From Azospirillum brasilense (GTDB taxonomy: Bacteria > Pseudomonadota > Alphaproteobacteria > Azospirillales > Azospirillaceae): DNA of 64,000 nt. Both the position numbers and the translations under genes were made by a program. The notes beneath the pieces were generated by a model. That model was not told the origin of the DNA and ran no database searches. It saw only the letters and a list, made by a program, of their open reading frames with translations. Shown here in pieces: positions 52,299-61,411 of this stretch; the first letter of the stretch is position 1; every line of letters starts with the position of its first letter. The stretch lies in contig NZ_QLKQ01000001.1 of NCBI RefSeq assembly GCF_003349955.1, positions 1 to 64,000 on the forward strand, written 5' to 3'.

Positions 52299-53327
52299 GT
52301 GGCCCACGAGATGAGCGGCGAGGAGCTGCGCCGCTACCGCGAACAGCGCGGCATGAACCAACAGGCTCTGGTCGGCTGGCTGAACGAACGGCTGAACCGG
52401 CGCTACGACCGCGCCAAGATCTCCCGCTGGGAAACCGGGGCGGAGCGGATTCCGCAGAACGTCGCGGGCGCCCTGAAGACCGCGACGGAACCGGTGGGCA
52501 TCCCCGCGGCGGCGGCGGTGCGGGCGGCCCCGGTGGTGTTCTGCGCCGCCAACCAGAAGGGCGGAGTCGCCAAGACGACCACCTGCGTCAACGTCGCGTG
52601 GCTGCTCGCCGGCTCGGGACGGCGCGTGCTGCTGATCGACTGCGACCCGCAGGCCAACGCCACCGTGCATCTGGGCGTCGATCCCCACGAGCGGGAGCTG
52701 GCCAAGGCGACCCTGACCCACGCGCTGAAGGCCAGCCGCCCGATGAAGGAGTTCATGACCCCGGTCTGCGACGGGGCCTTCGACCTGCTGCCCTCCTCCA
52801 TCTCGCTGGCGGCGGCCGACCGCGAGCTGCTGCGCCAGCCCAACGGCACGCTGATCCTGCGCGCCAAGATCGCCCAGCTCGCCGGCCAGTACGACTTCGT
52901 GGTGCTGGACTGCCCGCCGCATCTGGGCGAGCTGACCGTCTCGGTGCTGAACGCCGCCGACCAGCTGCTGATTCCGACCCAGACGGAGATGCTGTCGATG
53001 ATGGGCATCCCGCAGCTGTTCGAGACCATCGCCGGCGTGCGCGAGCTGGTGAACCCGCGCCTGCAGATCCTCGGCGTCCTGCCGACCATGTACAGCCCGC
53101 GCCGCCTCCAGGACGAAACGGTGATGAAGGAGCTGCGCGAGCTTGCCGCGGCGGAGCAGCTCCACCTCTTCTCCCCGGTCAAGCGGGCCGCCGATTATTC
53201 CAAGAGCGTGATGGCCGGGCGCCCCGGCCTCGCCTACAACCCCAACTCCGCGGGCGCGGAGAGCTACCGCGAGATCGCCGACGCCCTGCTGGCGCTCGCC
53301 GGGGAGGAGATGCGCCATGGCGCGTAA
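52299..53327 (+). CDS. parA: ParA partition ATPase with N-terminal HTH
   Basis: A 342-residue ParA. Residues 5-50 are a Cro/cI-type HTH (ELRRYREQRGMNQQALVGWL), so it can bind its own promoter. From about 78 the ATPase begins, with the deviant Walker A KGGVAKTT (87-94), Walker A' region DCDPQAN and Walker B FVVLDCPPHLG. It drives segregation of ParB-DNA complexes over the nucleoid. The GTG at 52299 follows AAGGGA by 6 nt; an internal ATG (52311) is alternative. Its stop overlaps parB. Confidence 0.93.
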   Translation: MAHEMSGEELRRYREQRGMNQQALVGWLNERLNRRYDRAKISRWETGAERIPQNVAGALKTATEPVGIPAAAAVRAAPVVFCAANQKGGVAKTTTCVNVAWLLAGSGRRVLLIDCDPQANATVHLGVDPHERELAKATLTHALKASRPMKEFMTPVCDGAFDLLPSSISLAAADRELLRQPNGTLILRAKIAQLAGQYDFVVLDCPPHLGELTVSVLNAADQLLIPTQTEMLSMMGIPQLFETIAGVRELVNPRLQILGVLPTMYSPRRLQDETVMKELRELAAAEQLHLFSPVKRAADYSKSVMAGRPGLAYNPNSAGAESYREIADALLALAGEEMRHGA

Positions 53328-54174
53328 GCTCGACACCTCCAACGCCGGCCTGTTCAAGCGGGCGCTCAGCCGCACCGGCAGCGGCGGGGGCAGCAACGCC
53401 GCTCTGTTCGGCCTGTCCGGCAAGATGCGCCACCGCGAGATCCCGCTGGAGCAGGTGGAGCCCAACCCCGACCAGCCGCGACGCAACGCCCGCGAGGCCG
53501 ACATCGCGGCGCTGGCCGCCTCGATCGGCGAACGGGGCCTGCTGCAGCCGATCAATGTGCGGGAGGTCGCCCCCGACCGCTTCCAGATCGTGGCCGGGGA
53601 ACGGCGCTACTGGGCCTTCCGCACCCTGGAGCGGGAGACCATCCCGGCGCTGATCATCGACACCGACGACGTGCAGGCGCTGGCCCTGATCGAGAACGCG
53701 CAGCGCGTCGACCTGCACCCCATCGACCTCGCTTTGACGCTTGCCAGGCTGATCGGCGACAAGGGGCTGACGCAGGAGCAGGCCGCCGTCCTGATCGGCA
53801 AGTCGCAGGAGTATGTGGCCCGCCTGCTGGGCATCCTGCGCCTGCCCGCCCGCATCCTGGAGGAGGCTCCGGACCGGCCCGCCGTCTCCGTTTCCCTTCT
53901 CATGGAACTGGCGGAACTGCCCGACGAGGCGATCCAGCTCGCGCTCTGGAAACGGGCCGGCGACGGCCTGACCGTGAAGGACGTGCGCAACGCCAAGCAG
54001 GAGCGCAAGGCGGCCCTCCCGGCCACCCCGTCCGCGGCACCCGCCCTGCGGGCGTTGCGCAGCAATGTGGACAAGATCCACAGCCTGCGCGCGTCGGGCC
54101 ATGCGCTGGCCGAGGACCAGCGGCGGGAGCTGCGCGATCTGCGGGACGCCATCGACGCCCTCCTGAGCGAGTGA
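53317..54174 (+). CDS. parB: ParB partition protein
   Basis: A 285-residue ParB. The CTPase core carries the ParB boxes GERRYWAFRTLERETIPALI and LIENAQRVDLHPIDLA (about 90-140). The HTH DNA-binding region is LTQEQAAVLIGKSQEYVARLLGIL (about 150-172), with a charged C-terminal dimer region. It loads at parS and slides as a CTP clamp. The ATG overlaps parA by 11 bp with GGGGAGGAG in front. Confidence 0.93.
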   Translation: MARKLDTSNAGLFKRALSRTGSGGGSNAALFGLSGKMRHREIPLEQVEPNPDQPRRNAREADIAALAASIGERGLLQPINVREVAPDRFQIVAGERRYWAFRTLERETIPALIIDTDDVQALALIENAQRVDLHPIDLALTLARLIGDKGLTQEQAAVLIGKSQEYVARLLGILRLPARILEEAPDRPAVSVSLLMELAELPDEAIQLALWKRAGDGLTVKDVRNAKQERKAALPATPSAAPALRALRSNVDKIHSLRASGHALAEDQRRELRDLRDAIDALLSE

Positions 54175-54305
54175 AGACCAGGAAAAAACATCCAGACAGG
54201 AGATTTCTTATCACGAACCCGCGTCGATAGCGGTCATTGGACAGAATTCGACTCTTGCGCGATGCTTGGCGGTGTTCCGCCATCCGTCTCCAGAAGGGTG
54301 CAACC

Positions 54306-54776
54306 ATGTCCGATACCGCCGTCGCCAACCCGACCGCCTCCACCGCCCCCTTGCCGGCCGTCCAGGCGCCTGCGGCTCCATCCGCGCCTCCGCCGAGCGG
54401 CGCCGCCGTCATCCAAAACGAGCAGGGCAAGGCGAACTCCCTGCTGAACACCATCGCGGACAAGCTGGACCGGCTGGTCACGCTGACGGTGGTCACCGCG
54501 ATCGCCGACATCGACGTGGTGCAGGACGATCCCAATCAGGTCGGCTTCACCTGCCGCCCGAAGTCCGGCACCACCATCGAGGCGTTCCAGACCCAGGTGA
54601 ACCTCGTCACCGGCGACATCGAGAACCTGATCAGCCGCGATTTCGCGACCAACACCGCCTATCACAGCCTGACCGAGTTCCATCTCGCCCAGGTGACCAA
54701 GAGCAGCGACATCGTCAGCACCAACCTGAAGGCGATCCGCGATCTGGCCGTCCAGATCTCCGGCCGCCCGAGCTGA
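54306..54776 (+). CDS. Unrecognised protein downstream of parB (1 of 3)
   Basis: A 156-residue protein with an Ala/Pro-rich disordered N-terminus (about 1-40), then a helical and beta mixed domain: GKANSLLNTIADKLDRLVTLTVVTAIADIDVV, then FTCRPKSGTTIEAFQTQVNLVTGDIENLISRDF. No signal peptide, TM or catalytic motif. The ATG follows AAGGG. It is 131 bp after parB on the same strand. I do not recognise a family. Confidence 0.65.
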   Translation: MSDTAVANPTASTAPLPAVQAPAAPSAPPPSGAAVIQNEQGKANSLLNTIADKLDRLVTLTVVTAIADIDVVQDDPNQVGFTCRPKSGTTIEAFQTQVNLVTGDIENLISRDFATNTAYHSLTEFHLAQVTKSSDIVSTNLKAIRDLAVQISGRPS

Positions 54777-54858
54777 CCCGCAGGCGGACCGCGGCGAGGG
54801 CGTTCCTTTCCCCGCCGCGGCCCGCCCCCACGCCCTCCCCAACTCAGCAAGGTGGCCG

Positions 54859-55710
54859 ATGTCCCAGTTCGTCGATCTGGCGCGCAACCTTCTCGCGCTC
54901 GAAATCAACACCGTGCTGAAGACCGGCATCTCGGCGGAAAAGATGCCGATGGCGGGGGACGCGCTGATCGATCTGGCGCAGGAGTATTATGTCTTCCTGT
55001 GCGAGGCGCTGGAGGTCTTCGGCAGCCGCGAGACGGCGATCCTCGCCCCCTGGGCCGGCCCGATCTCGGACAGCTTCCATTGGGGGATGGCGCCGTTCGT
55101 CCCGCCGTCCGACACCGCCCGGCCCGACCGCTACGACCCGTTCTTCTTCAGCCGCGACCTGCCGGGCAACGACCCCGCCCGCGGCACCACGCTGAAGGTC
55201 TTCGACGATTTGCGCGAGGTGGCGAGCTGGCTGCGCGAGATGACCGACCGCACCCTGGACGCCGCGCGGCAGCCCGGCGCCACCGCCGACCTGGTGTCCG
55301 CCGCGGCGCTGATCGACCAGGACACGCTGCCGATCCTGATGCGCATCCAGCGCAATTCCGACCAGATCAACGACGTGCTGCGGCGGCGCGGTCTGGACAC
55401 CGTCAGCTATCTGCGCGGCATGGACGAGGAGGTCCGGCGCATGCCGGCGCTGAAGACCGCCGACGTGGTGACCATCCGCAAGGCCTGGGACGTGGGGACC
55501 GAGCTGGTGGTCATGCAGTCGACGATCCAGATCGACGGCGACGTGGTCACCCGCCTGCTGAAAGGCCGGGACAACGCCGGCAGCAGCGTCGTGATCGGCG
55601 TCCACAAGGACGCGGTGGACGTCTCCTTCCGCTACTGGAGCTTCCTGATCGACGCGTTGGGACGGTTCGCGGGAAAAGCCGTGAACACCCTGGTGGGAGA
55701 CACGGGGTAG
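54859..55710 (+). CDS. Unrecognised protein downstream of parB (2 of 3)
   Basis: A 283-residue protein, mostly helical, with long stretches such as EYYVFLCEALEVFGSRETAILAPW, SWLREMTDRTLDAARQP and TLPILMRIQRNSDQINDVLRRRG. A basic C-terminal region (VTIRKAWDVGTELVVMQSTIQIDGDVVTRL) is followed by a compact end. No catalytic signature was recognised and no TM. The ATG has AAGGTGG upstream, 82 bp after the preceding gene. Confidence 0.65.
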   Translation: MSQFVDLARNLLALEINTVLKTGISAEKMPMAGDALIDLAQEYYVFLCEALEVFGSRETAILAPWAGPISDSFHWGMAPFVPPSDTARPDRYDPFFFSRDLPGNDPARGTTLKVFDDLREVASWLREMTDRTLDAARQPGATADLVSAAALIDQDTLPILMRIQRNSDQINDVLRRRGLDTVSYLRGMDEEVRRMPALKTADVVTIRKAWDVGTELVVMQSTIQIDGDVVTRLLKGRDNAGSSVVIGVHKDAVDVSFRYWSFLIDALGRFAGKAVNTLVGDTG

Positions 55711-55780
55711 CCCGCTGCGCCGACGCTTCCTCAGCGACCTGCCGCATGGCTTCACCTGGAGGCGCGACGCCCTGGCCGAG

Positions 55781-56338
55781 ATGGTCGGGCGCCTGCGCCG
55801 GGGCAAGGCCGGCCTGATCCCTCGGCGCGGGCATGGCATCGCCCTGGCTCTCCAGTTCTTCGTCCAGGGGGGGCGGACGATCGGCCTGCGCGTGCCGGTG
55901 GCCGCGCCATCCCCCAGCGGCCTGCGCACCATCCCGGTCCGCGTGTCGATCCAGCCCGACGGCGACGTCCTGGTCGCGCTGCCCCGCGCCGCGGTCGAGG
56001 ACGGGCGGTTCGACGCCGCCGCGGCGAGGCGCCTGATCGCGCAACTGCGCCGGCTGGTCGGCCGGCTCACCACGACGAACCCACTGTGGGGCATCGACGC
56101 GCTGCAAGCGCTGGGGGAGGCCGTCACCGCCGTGGCCGGGCTGTGCAGCGGCGGCGTCCTGCTGTGGAACGGCTTCGAGCAGATGACCGCCGGGCGATGG
56201 GCGCACAGCGCCGCGACGCTCGCCCTTCTGGCCGCTCCGGCCGCTCTGGCGAAGCTGCGGCCCTGGCTTCTGGGGGCGGTGGCGCCCCGGCTGTTCCCGC
56301 TCGCGCTCAAGGCCGGCGAGAAAATCCTGCGGATTTGA
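55781..56338 (+). CDS. Unrecognised membrane-associated protein (3 of 3)
   Basis: At least 185 residues. A basic N-terminus (VGRLRRGKAGLIPRRGHG) leads to a soluble part and then hydrophobic stretches (AVTAVAGLCSGGVLLW; SAATLALLAAPAALAKLRPWLLGAVAPRL), probably one or two membrane segments. No SD sits close to ATG 55781. The in-frame codons from 55715 also look coding (FLSDLPHGFTWRRDALAE), but the only upstream start there would be CTG, just past the preceding stop. True start uncertain. Confidence 0.55.
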   Translation: MVGRLRRGKAGLIPRRGHGIALALQFFVQGGRTIGLRVPVAAPSPSGLRTIPVRVSIQPDGDVLVALPRAAVEDGRFDAAAARRLIAQLRRLVGRLTTTNPLWGIDALQALGEAVTAVAGLCSGGVLLWNGFEQMTAGRWAHSAATLALLAAPAALAKLRPWLLGAVAPRLFPLALKAGEKILRI

Positions 56339-56629
56339 GCCGAATCCGACTGGTCACACCACTTGGTGCGGTGCAGTAAGGCCCTGAAAAGTCATTTCTT
56401 ATTGACATTCCTGTGAAAAATCGCACCCGCTCGCATCTGCGATGTTGCAGCGCATTGGCCCGGAGCCGGACTTGTTCTATGTTATGCCTGCCGCCGCGGT
56501 TGATGGCCCCCCCATAAGGACCATTGGCACGACAGCATCCGTAACAAGAAGCAACCCCTTTGCTTCTGCGGTCCACCAGCGGGCTTGCCTCACCAGGAGC
56601 TGGCCGTTTCTATTACTGGAGCGATTGTA
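56339..56629 (+). promoter_or_regulatory. phaB upstream region
   Basis: 290 bp with a TTGACA (56402-56407) and AT-rich surroundings (TCATTTCTTATTGACATTCC). No well-spaced -10 is obvious. It carries no gene; the promoter of phaB is probably here. Confidence 0.35.
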
Positions 56630-57370
56630 ATGTCTCAGAAGATCGCGCTCGTCACCGGTGCCATGGGCGGTCTCGGCACCGCCATCTGCCAGGCCCTGGC
56701 CAAGGACGGTTGCATCGTGGCGGCGAACTGCCTGCCGAACTTCGAGCCGGCCGCCGCCTGGCTGGGCCAGCAGGAAGCCCTCGGCTTCAAGTTCTACGTG
56801 GCGGAAGGCGACGTTTCCGACTTCGAAAGCTGCAAGGCGATGGTCGCCAAGATTGAGGCCGACCTCGGCCCGGTGGACATCCTGGTGAACAACGCCGGCA
56901 TCACCCGCGACAAGTTCTTCGCCAAGATGGACAAGGCGCAGTGGGATGCGGTCATCTCGACCAACCTGAGCAGCCTGTTCAACGTCACCCAGCAGGTGTC
57001 GCCGAAGATGGCCGAGCGCGGCTGGGGCCGCATCATCAACATCTCCTCGGTGAACGGCGTGAAGGGTCAGGCCGGCCAGACCAACTACTCGGCCGCCAAG
57101 GCCGGCGTGATCGGCTTCACCAAGGCGCTGGCCGCCGAGCTGGCCACCAAGGGCGTCACCGTCAACGCCATCGCCCCGGGCTACATCGGCACCGACATGG
57201 TCATGGCGATCCGTGAGGACATCCGTCAGGCCATCACGGACAGCGTCCCGATGAAGCGCCTGGGCCGCCCGGACGAGATCGGCGGCGCGGTGTCCTACCT
57301 CGCTTCGGAGATCGCCGGCTACGTCACCGGCTCGACCCTGAACATCAACGGCGGCCTGAACTACCAGTAA
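56630..57370 (+). CDS. phaB: Acetoacetyl-CoA reductase
   Basis: A 246-residue SDR. NADPH motif TGAMGGLGTAICQAL (residues 9-23), NNAGITRDKFF, catalytic Ser in INISSVNG, YSAAK as YxxxK, and the PhaB-like ends DSVPMKRLGRPDEIGGAVSYLAS and GSTLNINGGLNYQ. It reduces acetoacetyl-CoA to (R)-3-hydroxybutyryl-CoA for polyhydroxyalkanoate synthesis. phaA and phaC are not in the window. The ATG follows GGAG by 8 nt. A long terminator-like hairpin follows. Confidence 0.92.
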   Translation: MSQKIALVTGAMGGLGTAICQALAKDGCIVAANCLPNFEPAAAWLGQQEALGFKFYVAEGDVSDFESCKAMVAKIEADLGPVDILVNNAGITRDKFFAKMDKAQWDAVISTNLSSLFNVTQQVSPKMAERGWGRIINISSVNGVKGQAGQTNYSAAKAGVIGFTKALAAELATKGVTVNAIAPGYIGTDMVMAIREDIRQAITDSVPMKRLGRPDEIGGAVSYLASEIAGYVTGSTLNINGGLNYQ

Positions 57371-57736
57371 GCCACTGGGAGCAAACGGCTCGTTGAACCA
57401 CACGGCCCGTTCCCGGTTGCCAAGCCGGGAGCGGGCCGTGCGCCTTTCGCTCCTCGAAGCATCCCTTCAAAGTAAAACGCCCGGGATCGGGCGGACCGTT
57501 CGCGCCATGCACCTCCCCTTTGTGCCATGGCTTCGGTAACGGCCGATCATCTGAACAGTATACTCCCGCAGATTTCCTGTTGAATCCGTTCGGGCCCCTG
57601 TATCCGCGGCCCCCAACGGGTATGCTCCCCGGCAGCACGCAAGTTGCGTCCAGAGGCCGCACCGCGCTCGTCTTCCGGAATCAACAGACGTCGAGAACCT
57701 GCACATGGGCACATCCCATGCAGGAAGGGAGGAATC
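57371..57736. other. Intergenic region after phaB
   Basis: 366 bp with the phaB terminator hairpin at 57401-57440. The rest (57450-57730) shows no gene, hairpin or repeat that I can support; promoter elements for the acyltransferase gene are probably in its right part. Confidence 0.4.
57401..57440 (+). terminator. phaB terminator-like hairpin
   Basis: A 16-bp stem, CACGGCCCGTTCCCGG with its near-perfect complement (one G-T wobble) and an 8-nt loop, 30 bp after the phaB stop, then CGCCTTTCG. Rho-independent-like, weak T-run. Confidence 0.65.
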
Positions 57737-58912
57737 GTGCCTGAAACGCCGATAAAGCACACTCTGCCGGGGGACGGGCAGGCCCGTCACAGGTCCGGGG
57801 CCGACTACGTCTATGGGATCGACATGGTGCGGTTCGCCGCGGCTTTGCTGGTCACCGGCTTCCACCTGACCTGGCGCGACCCGGCGGTCGCCGACATCAT
57901 GTGGTCAGGCTGGGCCGGGGTGCAGGTCTTTTTCGTGGTGTCGGGCTTCGTCATCGCGAATTCGGCCAACAACGCCACCCCGGTCGCCTTCATTCGGTCG
58001 CGTCTGCTGCGCCTCTATCCGGCGGCCTGGGTCTGCTCCATCCTGTGCCTCGTCGCCCTCGTGCTGATGCCCGGTCCCGATCCGGATTTGGCGCGGCGCT
58101 TCATCGCCTCCTTCACGCTGGCGCCCGCCGGCCCCTACATCGCGTCGGCCTATTGGACACTGCCGGTCGAGATCGCCTTCTACGGCGCGGTGTTCCTGCT
58201 GCTGTTCAGCGGGAATTTCCACCGGCTGCCGCTGTTCGCCCTGGCGCTGACCGCCGCCAGTTCGGCCTATCTCGGCGTCTACAGCCTGCATGTCTTCGGC
58301 GTCGTCAACCTGCCGTTCCTGGAGTTCGAGTACGGCATGCTGAACATGACGCTGCTGCGCCACGGCGTGTTCTTCGCACTGGGCATCTTCCTGTGGCTGT
58401 GGTCGCGCGGCAAGCTGACCCGGACGGGCATGGCCGCCGCCCTGCTGGCCTTGATCGCCGCGCCGCTGGAGATCACCGCCCGCTCGGTGGAGTTCGTGGA
58501 GCGCTCGCCCGTCCCGCTGAACCTCGCCGATCTGTGGATGAACCCGCTGCTGATCTGGGGCGCGTCGCTCGTCGCCATCGTCGCCTCGGCGCGCTGGCGG
58601 GCGGAGATCGCCGCGCTGCCGCCGTCCCTGCTGGCCCTGCTGCGCATCATCGGGCTGGCCACCTACCCGCTCTACCTGCTGCACGAGGTGATCGGCGGCT
58701 TGGCCAAGGCGCTGGCGATGCAGGCCGGGGCCTCCTCCATGGCCGGGGCGGTGACGGGCGGTGCGCTGTCCATCGCCGTGGCCCTGCTGGTCGCCGCGGT
58801 CCTGGAACCGGCGGTGCGCGACCGGCTGCGCCGTCTGCTCGACATCCCGCAGGCCGCCTTCTCGGCCCGCCCCGCCTTCAGCACCTTCTACCGCTCCGGC
58901 GGAACCGTGTGA
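57737..58912 (+). CDS. Acyltransferase 3 family membrane protein
   Basis: A 391-residue polytopic protein of the OafA/acyltransferase-3 family. It begins GIDMVRFAAALLVTGFHLTW, the family's catalytic-His motif (FHLTW), then FFVVSGFVIANSANNATPVAFIRSRLLRLYPAAWV and about ten membrane segments. These enzymes O-acylate exported polysaccharides, lipids or peptidoglycan. The GTG at 57737 follows AGGGAGGA. It is the first of a same-strand group with envelope flavour. Confidence 0.88.
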   Translation: MPETPIKHTLPGDGQARHRSGADYVYGIDMVRFAAALLVTGFHLTWRDPAVADIMWSGWAGVQVFFVVSGFVIANSANNATPVAFIRSRLLRLYPAAWVCSILCLVALVLMPGPDPDLARRFIASFTLAPAGPYIASAYWTLPVEIAFYGAVFLLLFSGNFHRLPLFALALTAASSAYLGVYSLHVFGVVNLPFLEFEYGMLNMTLLRHGVFFALGIFLWLWSRGKLTRTGMAAALLALIAAPLEITARSVEFVERSPVPLNLADLWMNPLLIWGASLVAIVASARWRAEIAALPPSLLALLRIIGLATYPLYLLHEVIGGLAKALAMQAGASSMAGAVTGGALSIAVALLVAAVLEPAVRDRLRRLLDIPQAAFSARPAFSTFYRSGGTV

Positions 58913-58982
58913 CCAATCATCTGACCGTTACCAAACGCTTCCACAAAAAACGATCGCCGTGAATTCCAGGGGAGAAACCTGA

Positions 58983-60182
58983 ATGTACACCGACGCGCTT
59001 GGTGGCGATGTCCTGTGCCCCGCGTCCTCCATCGAGATCGACCGGGTCGACCGCAGCGGCTGGTACGCCATTCTCGATGGTTTCGATGACGCCAACATCT
59101 TCCAAACCTGGGATTATGGCCGCATCGCCCACGCCGGGCGGGAGTTGAGCCACCTCGTCGTGCGGCGCGACGGTCGTCCGGTGGCCGCGGTGCAGGTGCT
59201 GCTGCGCCGCGTGCCGGGCATCGGTGGCTTGGCGCTGGCCATGTGGGGGCCGATGTGGCACCCGCGCGGCCAGGGGCCGGACCACGCCGCCCTGATGACC
59301 GCCCTGCACGCGCTGAAGGCGGAATACACCGATCGGCGCGGCCTGCTGCTGCGCCTGCTGCCCCACGTCGCGCAGGCGGACGGCGAGGCGGTGACGGAGG
59401 CCCTGGCGTCGCTGGGGATGCGGTTCCGCGAGGAGAAGGCCCCCTACCGCACCTTCATCACCGACCTCAACGCCGACGAGGCGGGCCTGCGCTCCAACCT
59501 GTCGCACCACTGGCGACGCGGGCTGAACAAGGCCGAGCGGATGGGGATCGAGGTCGTCGAAGGCTCCCATGCCGAATTGCTGGAAACCATCGACGACATC
59601 TTCGTCGAGACGCAGCGCCGCAAAGGCTTCAAGGCCTACGACAGCCGCACCTTCACCCGCATCAACGAGGCGCTGCCGCCACGGCGCAAAATGCGCGCCT
59701 TCCTCGCCATGCACGAGGGGCGGCCGGTGGCAGGGGTCGTCGTGTCGCTGTTCGGCACCACCGGGCAGATGCAGAATTCCGCAACGCTGGAGGCAGGGCT
59801 GCGGGTCAACGCCGCCTACCTGCTGCAATGGCGGGCGCTGCTGTGGATCAAGGCGAACGGCGGGCTGCGCTACGACCTGCACGGGGTGAACGCCCAGACC
59901 AACCCCGGCGTCTATCAGTTCAAGCGCGGCCTCGCCGGCAAGCATCCGGTCGAGACGGTTCATCTCGGCACCTTCGAGACGCCCGGCCCCCTGCCCAGCC
60001 GCCTGCTGGTCCAGGGAGGCGAATCGATGCGCATCCACGCCGAGCGCTGGAAGACCCAGGCCGGCGCGATGGTGAACCGGCTGCGCAACTGGAAACCGCC
60101 CCAGGCCGAGCCCGCCCCGGCGGAGGAGATGGACGCATCCGACGCCGCCGTCCTGGCGAAGGCGCCCACCGGCCCGGCGTGA
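58983..60182 (+). CDS. FemAB/GNAT-like protein
   Basis: A 399-residue protein resembling the FemX-like double-GNAT aminoacyltransferase family (peptidoglycan bridge formation) and its Gram-negative homologues. It has AGRELSHLVVRRDGRPVAAVQVLL in the first GNAT part, SHHWRRGLNKAERMGIEVV as the coiled link, and YLLQWRALLWIKANGGLRYDLHGVNAQTNPGVYQFKRGL at the end of the second. The acyl or aminoacyl substrate is not known. GGGGAGA precedes the ATG. It lies 70 bp after the acyltransferase. Confidence 0.75.
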   Translation: MYTDALGGDVLCPASSIEIDRVDRSGWYAILDGFDDANIFQTWDYGRIAHAGRELSHLVVRRDGRPVAAVQVLLRRVPGIGGLALAMWGPMWHPRGQGPDHAALMTALHALKAEYTDRRGLLLRLLPHVAQADGEAVTEALASLGMRFREEKAPYRTFITDLNADEAGLRSNLSHHWRRGLNKAERMGIEVVEGSHAELLETIDDIFVETQRRKGFKAYDSRTFTRINEALPPRRKMRAFLAMHEGRPVAGVVVSLFGTTGQMQNSATLEAGLRVNAAYLLQWRALLWIKANGGLRYDLHGVNAQTNPGVYQFKRGLAGKHPVETVHLGTFETPGPLPSRLLVQGGESMRIHAERWKTQAGAMVNRLRNWKPPQAEPAPAEEMDASDAAVLAKAPTGPA

Positions 60183-60231
60183 GGTAAGCGGCACCGCCGT
60201 GTTATGATCGGCCTGGAACGGAGGCCGACCC

Positions 60232-61272
60232 ATGACCAGCGCTCCCCTGATGATGCAGGAGGCCGCCGCCGCCCCGGCGGCGGTTCGCCTTCTGCTGGAC
60301 TCCGACGCCGCGGCGGTGGCCGCCCTGGCCGACCGGCTGCGGGCCGCGCCGCCGCCCTTCGCGATGACCATCGCGCGGGGCAGCAGCGACCATGCCGCCG
60401 GCTACGCCCGCTACCTGTTCGAGACGGCGCTGGGGCTGGTCACCGCCTCGGCGGCGCCGTCGGTGATCACGGCCTACGGCGCCGCTCTGCGGGTGAAGAA
60501 CGCCTTCGTCCTGGCCATCTCCCAGTCGGGCCAGAGCCCCGACCTTCTGAGCGTCGCGGACGCGGCGCGGGCCGGCGGCGCCCTGACGGCGGCGTTGGTC
60601 AACGCGGAGGACTCGCCGCTGGCGGAGCGGGTCGCCCATCCCTTGCCCCTGCACGCCGGGCCGGAGTTGAGCGTCGCCGCGACCAAGAGCTTCGTCGCCA
60701 GCCTCGCCGCCATCGCCCGGCTGACCGCCGTCTGGACGGCTGACGAGGCGCTTCTCGACGCGCTTCCCCGGCTGCCCCACGGGCTGGAACGGGCGGGTGT
60801 GGCGGACTGGTCGGCGGCGCTGCCGGTGCTGGAGACGGTGTCCAGTCTGCTGATCGTCGCGCGGGGGCGCAGCTACCCCATCGCTCAGGAAATGGCGCTG
60901 AAGTTCAAGGAAACCGCCGCAGCCCACGCCGAACCCTTCAGTGCGGCGGAGGTGATGCACGGCCCCATGGCACTGGTCGAGCCGGGCTTCCCCGTGCTGG
61001 TGCTCGCGGTGCGGGACGAGACGCTGGACGGTGTGCTGGAGACCGCCCGCGCGCTGAAACGGGCCGGCGCCCATCTGCTGGTCGCTTCCGCCGAGGAGCG
61101 GGCGCTCGCCCTGGCCGACACCCCTCTGCCTCTGCCGCCGCCGCTGCACCCGGCGCTGGACCCCATCGTGGCGATCCAGGCTTTCTACCCCTTCATGGCC
61201 CGGCTGGCGGTGGCGCGCGGCTTCGATCCCGACCGCCCGCGTCATCTGCGCAAGGTCACCCGGACGGTCTGA
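60232..61272 (+). CDS. SIS-domain sugar isomerase/deaminase (NagB-II/AgaS-like)
   Basis: A 346-residue double-SIS protein. The first SIS domain begins MTIARGSSDHAAGYARYLFET with SQSGQSPD; the second has LLIVARGRSYPIAQEMALKFKETAAAHAEPFSAAEVMHGP. It lacks the glutaminase domain of GlmS, so it is probably a glucosamine-6-phosphate deaminase/isomerase of the NagB-II type, interconverting amino-sugar phosphates. GGAGG precedes the ATG. Confidence 0.88.
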   Translation: MTSAPLMMQEAAAAPAAVRLLLDSDAAAVAALADRLRAAPPPFAMTIARGSSDHAAGYARYLFETALGLVTASAAPSVITAYGAALRVKNAFVLAISQSGQSPDLLSVADAARAGGALTAALVNAEDSPLAERVAHPLPLHAGPELSVAATKSFVASLAAIARLTAVWTADEALLDALPRLPHGLERAGVADWSAALPVLETVSSLLIVARGRSYPIAQEMALKFKETAAAHAEPFSAAEVMHGPMALVEPGFPVLVLAVRDETLDGVLETARALKRAGAHLLVASAEERALALADTPLPLPPPLHPALDPIVAIQAFYPFMARLAVARGFDPDRPRHLRKVTRTV

Positions 61273-61411
61273 ACGGCCGGAGAATCCGAAGGGATTGCCT
61301 CGAATTCGCGGTGATCATTTCGGCGCCGCCGCCACCGCCCGTTGACGTGATCCGACCGGCTCGCGCTAGGCTTGCCGAAACCATGGCTTGGCAGCGAAAC
61401 GGGACAACAGC

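Noticed and set aside
58917..60371. 484-codon minus-strand frame opposite the FemAB-like gene
   Set aside because: Antisense shadow of a gene with a clear SD and GNAT motifs.
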